Assembly (NCBI RefSeq): GCF_016595675.1 | Contig: NZ_JAENJH010000001.1 | Coordinates: 124,001 to 188,000 of the forward strand | Reading direction: 5' to 3' | Length of the DNA stretch: 64,000 bases | Origin: Prauserella cavernicola | GTDB taxonomy: Bacteria; Actinomycetota; Actinomycetes; Mycobacteriales; Pseudonocardiaceae | Shown: positions 1 through 8,167 of the stretch, piece by piece | Layout of the letters: each line of letters starts with the position of its first letter | Position numbering within the stretch: the stretch's first letter is position 1 | Program-made: the position numbers and the translations under genes | The notes under the pieces: generated by a model | What the model saw: the letters and a program-made list of their open reading frames with translations, nothing else | Databases searched by the model: none | Told to the model about the DNA's origin: nothing

Positions 1-435
1 GAGGAGAACCTCCGGCTCGGCGCGCTGCTCGGCACCGCCCGGCGCGGCAGCGCGGGCCGGGGCCGGCTCGACGAGGTGTACGACATGTTCCCCGCGCTCG
101 GCGACCGGCGGCGCCGGGAGGCCCACTCGCTGTCCGGCGGCGAACGGCAGATGCTCGTGATCGGCAGGGCATTGCTGTCGGAGCCCGAGGTGCTGCTGCT
201 GGACGAGCCGTCGCTCGGGCTCGCTCCCCGCGTGGTGGCGCAGCTCTTCGCGCTCATCCGCGACCTCGTCGACTCCGAGGGACTCACCGTGCTGCTCGTG
301 GAGCAGAACGCACGCAGCGCACTGTCCATCGCCGACACCGGGTTCGTGCTCAACCTCGGCCGCGTCGTCGCGGCGGCCGGGGCGGCAGAGCTCGCCGCGG
401 ACGACGACCTCCGGCACGCCTACCTCGGTTTCTAG
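1..435 (+). CDS. livF: Branched-chain amino acid ABC transporter ATP-binding protein LivF (5' truncated by window edge)
   Basis: The frame is open from the first base, so only the C-terminal 144 residues are present; Walker A lies outside the window. The signature LSGGERQ (near position 130), Walker B LLLDEP and the switch-His area VLLVEQN are all visible. This is the usual order for ABC ATPases, and the wording LGLAPRVV after Walker B is typical of LivF. It would power uptake through the LivH/LivM permeases that follow 26 bases downstream on the same strand. The substrate cannot be told from an ATPase: amino acids, urea and short amides all use this family. Confidence 0.9.
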   Translation, partial: EENLRLGALLGTARRGSAGRGRLDEVYDMFPALGDRRRREAHSLSGGERQMLVIGRALLSEPEVLLLDEPSLGLAPRVVAQLFALIRDLVDSEGLTVLLVEQNARSALSIADTGFVLNLGRVVAAAGAAELAADDDLRHAYLGF

Positions 436-461
436 CCTTCTGGGAGAGGACCACGCAGACG

Positions 462-1340
462 ATGCAACAGTTCGTGAACTTCACACTCGGCGGGCTGAGC
501 CAGGGCGCGATCTACGCGGCCTTCGCGCTCGCACTGGTCCTGATCTGGCGGGCGACGCGGATCATCAACTTCGCCCAGGGCGCCATGGCCATGTTCACCA
601 CCTACCTCGCGCTCACCCTCATCGAGAGCGGACTGTCCTACTGGGCCGGATTCGCCGCGGCGCTGGCGGGCGGACTCGTGCTCGGCGCACTGGTCGAGCG
701 GGTCGTGATGCGACCGGTCGAGGGCGGACCCGAGCTCAACGCCGTGATCGTCACCCTGGGACTGTTCGTGGCGTTCCAAGCGCTGGCGGCGATCCTGTTC
801 GGCGCCACCTTCCAGTCGTTTCCGGCGCCGTTCGGCCTGCGTGGCTTCACCGTCGGCGAGATGACCATCGCGTTCACGCCGTTCTCGGTGTTCGTGATCG
901 CCTCCGTGGTCGTCGTGATGCTCGCGCTCACCGCGCTGTTCCGGTTCACCGACCTCGGGCTGCGGATGCGCGCGTCGGCGTTCAGCCAGGAGGTGTCCCG
1001 GCTGCTCGGGGTCCGGGTCGGCCGGATGCTGACCCTCGGCTGGGCGCTCGCCGCCGTCGTCGGCTCACTGGCTGGGCTGCTGATCGCGGGCGGCAACCTC
1101 GTGCACCCCGCCTACATGGACGCCGTGATCGTGTACGGCTTCGTCGCCGCTGTGCTCGGCGGGCTGGAGAGTCCCGGGGGCGCCGTGGCGGGCGGGCTGA
1201 TCATCGGGCTCGCACTGTCCTATGTGAGCGGTTATCTCGGCAGCGAGCTGGTGACACTGGCCGCGCTGGCGATCCTCGTCGCGGTGCTGCTGGTGAGGCC
1301 ACGTGGGTTGTTCAGCCGGGTCGCGGCAAGGAGGGTCTGA
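462..1340 (+). CDS. livH: Branched-chain amino acid ABC transporter permease LivH
   Basis: A 292-residue, very hydrophobic protein with about eight membrane segments, the family's usual length. It opens with QFVNFTLGGLSQGAIYAAFALAL, the LivH-type N-terminus, and has the IINFAQGAMAM motif and a GGLESPGGAVAGG loop near the C-terminus, the EAA-like site that contacts the ATPase. A GGGAGAGG-like ribosome site lies about 12 bases before the ATG. Its TGA overlaps the livM ATG by one base (TGATG), so the two are translationally coupled. It forms the heterodimeric inner-membrane channel with LivM. Confidence 0.93.
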   Translation: MQQFVNFTLGGLSQGAIYAAFALALVLIWRATRIINFAQGAMAMFTTYLALTLIESGLSYWAGFAAALAGGLVLGALVERVVMRPVEGGPELNAVIVTLGLFVAFQALAAILFGATFQSFPAPFGLRGFTVGEMTIAFTPFSVFVIASVVVVMLALTALFRFTDLGLRMRASAFSQEVSRLLGVRVGRMLTLGWALAAVVGSLAGLLIAGGNLVHPAYMDAVIVYGFVAAVLGGLESPGGAVAGGLIIGLALSYVSGYLGSELVTLAALAILVAVLLVRPRGLFSRVAARRV

Positions 1341-2389
1341 TGCGCACGCTTCCGCGTCGATTCGTTCCCCGGTCGCTGCTGCTGCGCAACCTGCTCGGCG
1401 TGCTCGCCGGGCTCGTCGTGGTGGTGCTGGTGCTGGAGACCACGAGCCCGTTCCGCAACTCGCAGCTCGCCACCATGTCCTACTACGCCATCGCCGCCGC
1501 GGGGCTGACCGTCCTCACCGGACTCAACGGGCAGATCTCGCTCGGCCACGGCGCGCTCATGGCCGTCGGCGCCTACACCACGGCGCTGCTGCTCGAGGGT
1601 GACGCCGTGCCGTTCTCGCTCGCGATGCTGGTCGCGGCCGCGGTCACCGCGCTGGTCGGCATCCTGGTGGGCGCCGCGGCGTCGCGGCTGCACGGCCCCT
1701 ACCTCGCGGGTGCGACACTCGCGCTGGCCGTGGGGGTGCCCGGGCTCGCGATCTACTTCGACGGCCTGCTGGGCGGGGAGCAGGGGCTCAGCGTGCGCTC
1801 GCCCAGGCCGCCCGACTGGTTCGCCGACGCGCACTACTTCGTCACCGCGGGCGACCTGAGCAGCGCGAAGTACCTCGCCTACATCGGCTGGCTCACGCTG
1901 CTGCTGGTCATCCTGCTGCTGGCCAACCTCATGGCGAGCCGGTTCGGGCGCGTGTGGCGCGCGGTGCGCGACGACGAGGTGGCCGCCGAGCTCGCCGGGC
2001 TCCGCCTCGGCAGGCTGCGGGTGCTCGCGTTCGTCGTGAGTGCCGCGTGCGCCGGGCTCGCGGGTGCGGTGCTGGCGATGGTGGTGCGGCTCGCCGCGCC
2101 CAGCGGCTTCACGATCGTGCTGTCGCTCTCGCTGCTCACCGCCGTGGTCGTGGGCGGGCTCGGCAGCATCGCGGGCGCGTTGCTCGGCAGCGCGCTGCTG
2201 GTGTTCCTGCCGCCCGCGGTGACCAACCTCGGCACCGGCGCCGGGCTCACGGGCGTGCAGGCGGCGCAACTCGCGCCGCTCGTCTACGGCGTGGTGCTGG
2301 TGGTCGTGATGCTGCTCGCTCCCGGCGGGGCGATGGGACTGCTCCGCCGGTTCTGGCGTCGGGGAATCAACCAAGGAGGAAGCAGATGA
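1340..2389 (+). CDS. livM: Branched-chain amino acid ABC transporter permease LivM
   Basis: A 349-residue integral membrane protein. The family markers are LTGLNGQISLGHGALMAVGAY after the first segments and VVGGLGSIAGALLGSALL near the C-terminus. It starts on the ATG that overlaps the livH stop and ends in an ATGA overlap with the binding-protein gene. It partners LivH as the second permease half. As with the ATPase, the solute is not readable from sequence. Confidence 0.93.
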   Translation: MRTLPRRFVPRSLLLRNLLGVLAGLVVVVLVLETTSPFRNSQLATMSYYAIAAAGLTVLTGLNGQISLGHGALMAVGAYTTALLLEGDAVPFSLAMLVAAAVTALVGILVGAAASRLHGPYLAGATLALAVGVPGLAIYFDGLLGGEQGLSVRSPRPPDWFADAHYFVTAGDLSSAKYLAYIGWLTLLLVILLLANLMASRFGRVWRAVRDDEVAAELAGLRLGRLRVLAFVVSAACAGLAGAVLAMVVRLAAPSGFTIVLSLSLLTAVVVGGLGSIAGALLGSALLVFLPPAVTNLGTGAGLTGVQAAQLAPLVYGVVLVVVMLLAPGGAMGLLRRFWRRGINQGGSR

Positions 2390-3723
2390 GGCGACCGGGA
2401 CAGCGCGGTCTCGCGGTCGGCGCCCTGGCCACGATCGTGACGTTGCTGATCACGTCGTGCGGTGCGGGCGGACGGCCGGAGGAGGATCAGGGTGGGGGCA
2501 GCGCGTCCGACGTGGGCGTGACGGCCGAGTCGGTCAAGGTGGGCGCGCACTTCCCGCTGACCGGTGTCGCGGCGCCGGGCTACAGCGAGATCCCGACGGG
2601 AGCCAAGGCGTACTTCGACTTCGTCAACGCGGCCGGCGGCGTGAACGGGCGGCGCATCGACTACGTCTACCGCGACGACGCCTACAACCCGACCAACACC
2701 AGCCAGGTCGTGAACGAACTGGTGCTGCAGGACGAGATCTTCGCGATGGTCGGCGGGCTCGGAACCCCGACGCACAGTGCCGTGCTGGACTTCCTCAACA
2801 GCTCCGAGGTGCCCGACCTGTTCGTGTCCTCGGGCTCACTGCTGTGGGACCAGCCCGAGACCAACCCGCAGACCTTCGGCTGGCAGCCCGACTACGAGGT
2901 CGAGGGCAAGATCATCGGCCAGTACGTGCAGCAGAACTTCCCCGACGCGAAGGTGGGGCTGTTCCTGCAGGACGACGACTTCGGTGAGGACGGCGAGAAG
3001 GGCGCGCGGGCCTACATCGACGACCAGATCGTGGCCGCCGAACGGTACGCGCCCGGCAACACCGACGTCGGCCCGCAGGTGGCGGCGCTGCAGGCGGCGG
3101 GCGCGGACCTGGTGATCGGGTTCAACGTGCCCTCCTACACCGCGTTGAGCCAGCTGACGGCGATGCGGCTCAACTACGATCCACAGTGGATCTACAGCAA
3201 CGTGGGCTCCGACCCGGCGCTGGTCGGCTCTCTGCTGAGCCGCTTCTCCGAGGGGCAGGTCACCGACGCGGCGCTGCTGCAGGGCGTCATGACCACCGAG
3301 TACTTGCCGGGCGTGGACGCGCCGGACAACGCCTGGACGAAGCTGTGGCAGCGGGTGTGGGACGCCCACGGCGGTCAGGGCCAGCTGTCCAACTACCGGA
3401 TCTACGGCATGGCACAGGCTTACACCTTCGTGCAGGCACTGCAGGCCGCGGGTCCGGACCCGACCCGTGAGGGCATCGTGACGGCGCTCGAGGAGATGGG
3501 CGGCGAGCTGCGCGGACCCGCGTTCGTGCCGTACCGGTACTCGGCGGACTCGCACGCGGGCCTGAGCGGGGTGAAGGTGGTCCGGATCGCGGGCACCGGC
3601 GGCACCGAGGACCTCAGCCCGGTCCTGGTCACCGGCAACGGCGACACCGAGATCACCGAGCACACCGAAGAACACGCCGCCCCACCGGAGAACGGCATCC
3701 CGAACGTCCAACCACAGAACTAA
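2386..3723 (+). CDS. ABC transporter substrate-binding lipoprotein (LivJ/LivK-type, periplasmic-binding-protein type I fold)
   Basis: The start is the ATG in the ATGA overlap with livM, preceded by AAGGAGGAAGC, which fixes it. The product is 445 residues. The N-terminus has basic residues, a hydrophobic stretch and the lipobox LITSC followed by a Gly/Asp-rich linker, so it is an exported lipoprotein tethered by the Cys. The body has the Peripla_BP_6 pattern: VKVGAHFPLTGVAAPGYSE, then DDAYNPTNTSQVVNELV. It is the capture subunit of the transporter encoded just upstream. Adjacent acyl-CoA and glyoxylate genes hint at amides or small acids, but that is inference. Confidence 0.9.
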   Translation: MRRPGQRGLAVGALATIVTLLITSCGAGGRPEEDQGGGSASDVGVTAESVKVGAHFPLTGVAAPGYSEIPTGAKAYFDFVNAAGGVNGRRIDYVYRDDAYNPTNTSQVVNELVLQDEIFAMVGGLGTPTHSAVLDFLNSSEVPDLFVSSGSLLWDQPETNPQTFGWQPDYEVEGKIIGQYVQQNFPDAKVGLFLQDDDFGEDGEKGARAYIDDQIVAAERYAPGNTDVGPQVAALQAAGADLVIGFNVPSYTALSQLTAMRLNYDPQWIYSNVGSDPALVGSLLSRFSEGQVTDAALLQGVMTTEYLPGVDAPDNAWTKLWQRVWDAHGGQGQLSNYRIYGMAQAYTFVQALQAAGPDPTREGIVTALEEMGGELRGPAFVPYRYSADSHAGLSGVKVVRIAGTGGTEDLSPVLVTGNGDTEITEHTEEHAAPPENGIPNVQPQN

Positions 3724-3847
3724 CCGCGAGTCCCCCGCTCCGGCGCGCGAGTCCCCCGCTCCGGCGCGCGAGTCCCCCGTCCAGGCGCGCGAGTTCCCCG
3801 TCCGGGACTGCGAGTTGCCTGCTCGGGACTTCGAGTCGGGCGTTCGG
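3724..3847 (+). repeat. Tandem array of about 21-bp GCGAGTCCCCCGCTC units after the binding-protein gene
   Basis: Starting at the TAA of the binding-protein gene, about six head-to-tail units follow. The first two or three are nearly identical (core GCGAGTCCCCCGCTC, period about 21 bases); the later ones drift (GCGAGTTGCCTGCTC, CGAGTCGGGCGTTC). The core reads in the sense direction of the preceding gene. No gene is seen here. Confidence 0.85.
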
Positions 3848-3882
3848 TCGCGGGCGGACGGGGTGCTGTCGACGGAGAGCCG

Positions 3883-3914
3883 CTGTGGCGGCGAGTGGAC
3901 GCTCGCCGCCACAG
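3883..3914. terminator. 13-bp perfect hairpin between two convergent genes
   Basis: CTGTGGCGGCGAG at 3883-3895 and its exact complement CTCGCCGCCACAG at 3902-3914 flank a six-base loop. It lies midway between the convergent binding-protein and MshC-like genes and between two inverted repeat arrays. There is no U-tract, which is common for actinomycete terminators. The role is inferred from position. Confidence 0.55.
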
Positions 3915-3957
3915 TGCTGACCCGCGCGGGAGGCTCCGGACCGGCGACGGTGTCCTG

Positions 3958-4056
3958 AGCGGGCAACTCGTCGGCCTCGGCGGGGAAGTCGCGGACTGGA
4001 GCGGGGGACTCGCGGGCTGGAGTGGGGGACTCGCGGGCTGGAGCGGGGGACTCGCG
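3958..4056 (-). repeat. Inverted array of the same 21-bp units after the MshC-like gene
   Basis: Four or so units read GAGCGGGGGACTCGCG on the plus strand, that is GCGAGTCCCCCGCTC on the minus strand. They begin about 20 bases after the stop of the minus-strand ligase gene. With the array at 3724-3847 this makes a long interrupted inverted repeat between convergent genes. Confidence 0.85.
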
Positions 4057-4077
4057 GTGCGTCGGGTGTCGGGTGGG

Positions 4078-5223
4078 TCAGCTCAGGCCCAGGGACGCTG
4101 TGAGGAGGCGGGCGGCGCTGCCGCCCTCCTCGATCGCCACGTCCAGGGCCGCTGACGTGCCCAGGTCGTCCGCGAGCAGGGCTCGCATCCGCTCGATCGC
4201 GGGCTCGCCCGCCTCGATCGGCCGGCCCGCGGCCCGGTGCAGCGCCTCCAGGCGCGTGCCCGCCGCGTCCAGCACCGACGGCGCGTAGTCCCAGGCCTGG
4301 GCCCACGGACGATCGATGATCGCCAGCCGCACCACCGACGCCGTGTGGTTGGCCAGTAGCTCCTCCAACAGCACCAGGTTCCCCGCCGACTTCGCCATCT
4401 TCGCCCCGTCGACGGCCACCGTGCCCACGTGCAGCCATGCCCGCGCGTACGGGGTCACGCCGGAGAGCGCCTCGGCCATCGCCGCGTGATAGGCGTGGTG
4501 CGGAAAGCGCAGGTCGGCCCCGCCCGCGTGGACGTCCACGCCCACCCCGAACACGGACTCCGACATCGCCACGCACTCCGCGTGCCAGCCCGGCCTGCCT
4601 GTGCCCCACGGCGAGTCCCACGCGGGGTAGCCGGGTTCGGCCGCCTGCCACACGGCCACGTCGAACGGGTCCTCCTTGTCGGGGTCCTCGGGCCTGCCGC
4701 CGTACTCGGCCGCCAGCCGCAGTGCCTCGGCCTCGCCCAGGCCCGCGCGCTCGGCGACCGCCCGGCCCCGGAAGTAGACGCTGCCGCCGCGCCGGTACGC
4801 CGCGCCCGCGTCGAGCAGCGCGGCCGCCAGGCGCAGCACCGCGTCGACGTAGCTGTGCGCCCTCGGTTCGAAGTCGGGCGCGGGCACGCCGAGTGCGGCC
4901 ATGTCGCCCTCGAAGTGGAACTGCTGGAACGCGGCGAGCTGGTCGTAGGGCGAGCCGGACTGCCGTGCGGCGTCGACCAGGACGTCGTCGACGTCGGTGA
5001 CGTTGCGGCACACGACCGGCTCCACCCCGAGCACCCGCAGCACGCGCCGCAACGTGTCGACCCAGACGAACGTCGACGCGTGCCCGAGGTGCGTCACGTC
5101 GTACGGGGTGATGCCGCACGCGTAGATCCGCGCGCGGTCGAGCAGCCGCACCGGCGTCCCGCCGAGCGTCACGGCGGTCGCGCCCGGCACCGGGCGCCTT
5201 CTCGTCATCGACTCGAACGTCAT
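4078..5223 (-). CDS. MshC-like / cysteinyl-tRNA-synthetase-like class I ligase
   Basis: About 381 residues from the ATG at 5223; an in-frame start at 5241 is also possible. The class I catalytic signatures are visible: ACGITPYDVTHLGHAST (HIGH-type), WHAECVAM in the middle and KMAKSAGN (KMSKS-type). The GITPYD wording and short length fit MshC, the Cys:GlcN-Ins ligase of mycothiol synthesis, rather than full CysRS of about 460 residues, which reads CGPTVYD. The C-terminus is short. It is not beside the usual mshC neighbours, so it may be a paralogue that activates cysteine for another product. It is divergent from the CoA-transferase gene. Confidence 0.7.
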   Translation of the reverse strand: MTFESMTRRRPVPGATAVTLGGTPVRLLDRARIYACGITPYDVTHLGHASTFVWVDTLRRVLRVLGVEPVVCRNVTDVDDVLVDAARQSGSPYDQLAAFQQFHFEGDMAALGVPAPDFEPRAHSYVDAVLRLAAALLDAGAAYRRGGSVYFRGRAVAERAGLGEAEALRLAAEYGGRPEDPDKEDPFDVAVWQAAEPGYPAWDSPWGTGRPGWHAECVAMSESVFGVGVDVHAGGADLRFPHHAYHAAMAEALSGVTPYARAWLHVGTVAVDGAKMAKSAGNLVLLEELLANHTASVVRLAIIDRPWAQAWDYAPSVLDAAGTRLEALHRAAGRPIEAGEPAIERMRALLADDLGTSAALDVAIEEGGSAARLLTASLGLS

Positions 5224-5345
5224 GCCGCCACGATGCCCCACGCGAGGCCGGGATGCGACTCCCTTGACCGGCCGCGAGCCACGATCGTAGAGTCGTGCCG
5301 TAGCACAACAACCGTGCCGTGGTGCGGCACAGTCAGCGAGGGACT

Positions 5346-6539
5346 ATGGCGTTCGCGCTGGGACACCTGACGGTCGTCGACCTGACCCAGGTCATGGCCG
5401 GTCCGTATTGTTGTCAGCTCCTCGGCGACCTCGGCGCCGACGTGATCAAAGTCGAGCCGGTCGGCAGAGGCGACGCCACCCGGCAGGCCACCGGGCACCG
5501 GTTACCCCAGGGCGAGAGCGCGGCCTTCGTCGCCGTCAACCGCAACAAGCGCAGCATCGCCCTCGATCTCAAGAGCGACGCGGGCCGGGAGGCGTTCTAC
5601 CGTCTGGTGCGCGACGCCGACGTGGTGGTGGAGAGCTTCCGCCCCGGCGTCGCGGCGAAGCTCGGCGTCGACTATCCGTCGCTGCGCGCCGTCAACGAGC
5701 GCATCGTCTACGCCTCCATCTCCGGGTTCGGCCAGACCGGCCCGTACGCGCAGCGTCCGGGCTACGACCTGATCGCCCAGGCGATGTCCGGCGTCATGAG
5801 CGTCACCGGCGATGCCGACGGCGAGCCCGTCAAGTGCGGCGTGCCCGTCGCGGACATGTCCGCGGGCCTGTTCTGCGCCGTCGGAATCCTGAGCGCGTGC
5901 CTGTCCCGCGAAGTCACCGGACAGGGCCAGGCCGTGGACACCTCCCTCTACGACGCCGCGCTCGCGCTGTCGATCTGGGAGACCTCCGAGCTGTGGGCCA
6001 CCGGCGAGGCGCCCGGCCGACTGGGTTCGGCGCATCGCGTCAACGCGCCGTACCAGGCACTGCCGACCCGCGACGGCTATCTCACCATCGGCGCCAACAA
6101 CGACCGGCTGTGGCGGCGCCTGTGCGACGTCCTCGGCCGCGACGACCTGCTCGCCGACGACCGCTTCACCACCAACTCCGAGCGCGTGCGGCTGCGCGAC
6201 GTGCTCGCCGCCGAGCTGACCACCACGCTCAAGGAACGCGACACCGACGACTGGGTGGACGCGCTGCTCGACGCGGGCGTGCCCGCGGGTCCGATCCAGG
6301 ACTACCGGCAGTCCTGCGAAGACCCACACACCCTCGCGCGCGAGATGGTCGTGGAGATGGACCATCCGACCGAGGGGACGGTGCGCGCGCTCGGCATTCC
6401 GATCAAGCTCAGCGATACTCCCGGCCAGGTCCGGCGCACGGCGCCCTCGCTCGGTGAGCACACCGACGAGCTGCTGAAGGCGGCGGGCTGCACCGAGAGC
6501 GAGATCGCGACACTGCGAGCCGAAGGAGCCGTGGGATGA
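5346..6539 (+). CDS. CaiB/BaiF (family III) CoA-transferase
   Basis: 397 residues, standard for the family. Start chosen at the ATG 5346 after GAGGGAC; the N-terminus LTVVDLTQVMAGPYCCQLLGDLGADVIKVE is the classical family opening. GVPVADMSAGLF carries the Asp expected to form the aspartyl-CoA anhydride. These cytosolic enzymes move CoA between organic acids (formyl-CoA/oxalate, carnitine, succinyl-CoA donors). The stop overlaps the crotonase start in ATGA, so the two act together. The acyl substrate cannot be read from sequence. Confidence 0.9.
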   Translation: MAFALGHLTVVDLTQVMAGPYCCQLLGDLGADVIKVEPVGRGDATRQATGHRLPQGESAAFVAVNRNKRSIALDLKSDAGREAFYRLVRDADVVVESFRPGVAAKLGVDYPSLRAVNERIVYASISGFGQTGPYAQRPGYDLIAQAMSGVMSVTGDADGEPVKCGVPVADMSAGLFCAVGILSACLSREVTGQGQAVDTSLYDAALALSIWETSELWATGEAPGRLGSAHRVNAPYQALPTRDGYLTIGANNDRLWRRLCDVLGRDDLLADDRFTTNSERVRLRDVLAAELTTTLKERDTDDWVDALLDAGVPAGPIQDYRQSCEDPHTLAREMVVEMDHPTEGTVRALGIPIKLSDTPGQVRRTAPSLGEHTDELLKAAGCTESEIATLRAEGAVG

Positions 6540-7309
6540 CCGACCAGGTGCTGACCGAGTTCAGCGGTCCCGTCGCGGTCGCGACGTTCAACCGGCCCGA
6601 GGCGCGCAATGCCATGACGTGGGAGATGTACGACGCGCTGGTCGAGTTCTGCGAGCGCGTCGACGCCGACGAGGACGTGCGCGTCGTCGTGCTGCGCGGC
6701 GCGGGCGGCAAGGCCTTCGTCGCGGGCACCGACATCGCGCAGTTCAGACAGTTCCAGGGCGCCGCCGACGGGCTCGACTACGAGCAACGCATCGAAAGTG
6801 TGCTCGACAAGGTCGAGAGCATCCGGGTGCCCACCATCGCGGTGGTCGACGGCTACGCGACCGGTGGCGGATTGTCCATCGCGGCCTGTTGCGACCTGCG
6901 TATCGCGAGTCCGAAGGCGAAGTTCGGCCTGCCGATCGCCCGCACCGTCGGCAACTGCCTGTCGATGGCGAGCTACGCCCGCCTGGTGCAGCTGGTCGGG
7001 GCGGGCAGGGCGATCCACCTGATCTACACCGCGGGCTTCGTCGGCGCCGAGGACGCCCACCGGATCGGCCTGGTGTCCGAGCTGGTGGAGGAGTCCGAAC
7101 TGGACGGCCGGGTGACGGCGCTGTGCGACCAGCTCGCCGGCCAGGCGCCGCTGACCATGCGCGCCAGCAAGATCGCGCTGCGCCGGCTGCGCGAGCATGC
7201 GCTGCCACCCGGCGACGACCTGATCTCGATGTGTTACGGCAGCGAGGACTTCCGTGAGGGCGTCACCGCGTTCACCGAGAAGCGCCCGCCGCAGTGGCAT
7301 GGCCGGTGA
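6536..7309 (+). CDS. Enoyl-CoA hydratase/isomerase (crotonase) family protein
   Basis: 257 residues, translationally coupled to the CoA-transferase by ATGA. Oxyanion-hole segments are present as GKAFVAGTDIAQF and VDGYATGGGLSIAACCDLRIAS. The stretch that in many hydratases contains PExxLG reads PIARTVG here, without the Glu. A dehydratase, isomerase or lyase activity is therefore as likely as classical hydration. It probably acts on the CoA ester made by the preceding enzyme. It is convergent with the IclR gene. Confidence 0.85.
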   Translation: MTDQVLTEFSGPVAVATFNRPEARNAMTWEMYDALVEFCERVDADEDVRVVVLRGAGGKAFVAGTDIAQFRQFQGAADGLDYEQRIESVLDKVESIRVPTIAVVDGYATGGGLSIAACCDLRIASPKAKFGLPIARTVGNCLSMASYARLVQLVGAGRAIHLIYTAGFVGAEDAHRIGLVSELVEESELDGRVTALCDQLAGQAPLTMRASKIALRRLREHALPPGDDLISMCYGSEDFREGVTAFTEKRPPQWHGR

Positions 7310-7324
7310 TGGGCCGTGCCGCGC

Positions 7325-8089
7325 TCACACCGGAAGCCGGTAGCCGAGCGTCGCGCTGATCCGCTGCGCCGCCTCGACGACGAGTGCGCCGTAGGTCTCC
7401 CGCAACTCGTCGGTCATCCTGCTGCCCGGAGCCGACACCGAGATGCTCGCGACCGGGCTGCCGTCGTGGTCGAAGATCGCCGACGCGACGGCAGCGATGT
7501 CGGTGCGCCACTCGCCGACGTTGGACGCGTAGCCACGGTCGGCCACGCGGTCGAGGTCGGCGAAGAACTGGTCCCAGTCGACGATTGTGTTGCCGGTGTA
7601 GCGTTCCAGCTTGCCGCCCAGGATCTCGCGCACGCGCTGCCTCGGCAGGGACGCGAGCATGGCCTTGCCGTTGGAGGAGCCGTGCAGCGGAACCGCGCTG
7701 CCCAGCGGGATCACCGCGCGGATCGGGTGCTCGGTCTCGACCCGCTCGATCAGCACGGCACGGTCGGCCTCCCGCACCATCAGGTGGGAGGTCTCGCCGG
7801 TCTCCTTGCGCAGTTCCTGCATGATCGCCGCGGCGGCGTCGCGCACGCTGAGGTCCGCGATCGCGCGCTGGCCGATGTGCAGGGCGCGCGTGGTGAGCAC
7901 CCAGCGGGTCACCTCGGCGCCGTCGGGGCAGATCCAGCCGGCAGTCCACAGTGTCCGGAGCGCGCGCTGCACGGTGCTCTTCGGCAGTCGCAGCCTGCGG
8001 GCCAGCTCACCGACGCCGACGGGCTGCGTGTACGCGACCTCTTCGAGCACGCGGAAGGCGGACAGGACCGTGCGCATTCCCTCGCTCAT
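7325..8089 (-). CDS. IclR-family transcriptional regulator
   Basis: 254 residues. The N-terminal winged helix (AFRVLEEVAYTQPVGVGELARRLRLPKSTVQRALRTL) precedes the IclR ligand domain, with GSAVPLHGSSNGKAMLASLP and SVSAPGSRM near the end. IclR proteins control small-acid or aromatic catabolism, so it may govern the CoA-transferase/crotonase pair on one side and the transporter/aminotransferase set on the other. No operator was identified. Confidence 0.9.
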   Translation of the reverse strand: MSEGMRTVLSAFRVLEEVAYTQPVGVGELARRLRLPKSTVQRALRTLWTAGWICPDGAEVTRWVLTTRALHIGQRAIADLSVRDAAAAIMQELRKETGETSHLMVREADRAVLIERVETEHPIRAVIPLGSAVPLHGSSNGKAMLASLPRQRVREILGGKLERYTGNTIVDWDQFFADLDRVADRGYASNVGEWRTDIAAVASAIFDHDGSPVASISVSAPGSRMTDELRETYGALVVEAAQRISATLGYRLPV

Positions 8090-8110
8090 GACCGGAGTCT
8101 AACCGGCATC

Positions 8111-8160
8111 GGCCCGGAAAGAGCCCGTCGGCACCAGAGATGCCGACGGGCTCTCGGGCC
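8111..8160 (-). terminator. Strong hairpin terminator after the MatC-like transporter gene
   Basis: AGAGCCCGTCGGCA at 8120-8133 pairs perfectly with TGCCGACGGGCTCT at 8141-8154 across a seven-base loop, and the flanking GGCCCG/CGGGCC extends the stem. It lies directly after the transporter stop at 8168 and before the IclR gene, on the minus strand. Confidence 0.75.
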
Positions 8161-8167
8161 GTCGGTG

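Noticed and set aside
3895-4155. Short frames over the 21-bp arrays giving heptapeptide repeats such as GGLAGWS
   Set aside because: Repeat period 21 keeps any frame open, so the heptads follow from the DNA repeat; there is no ribosome site and the repeats drift without codon-level constraint.
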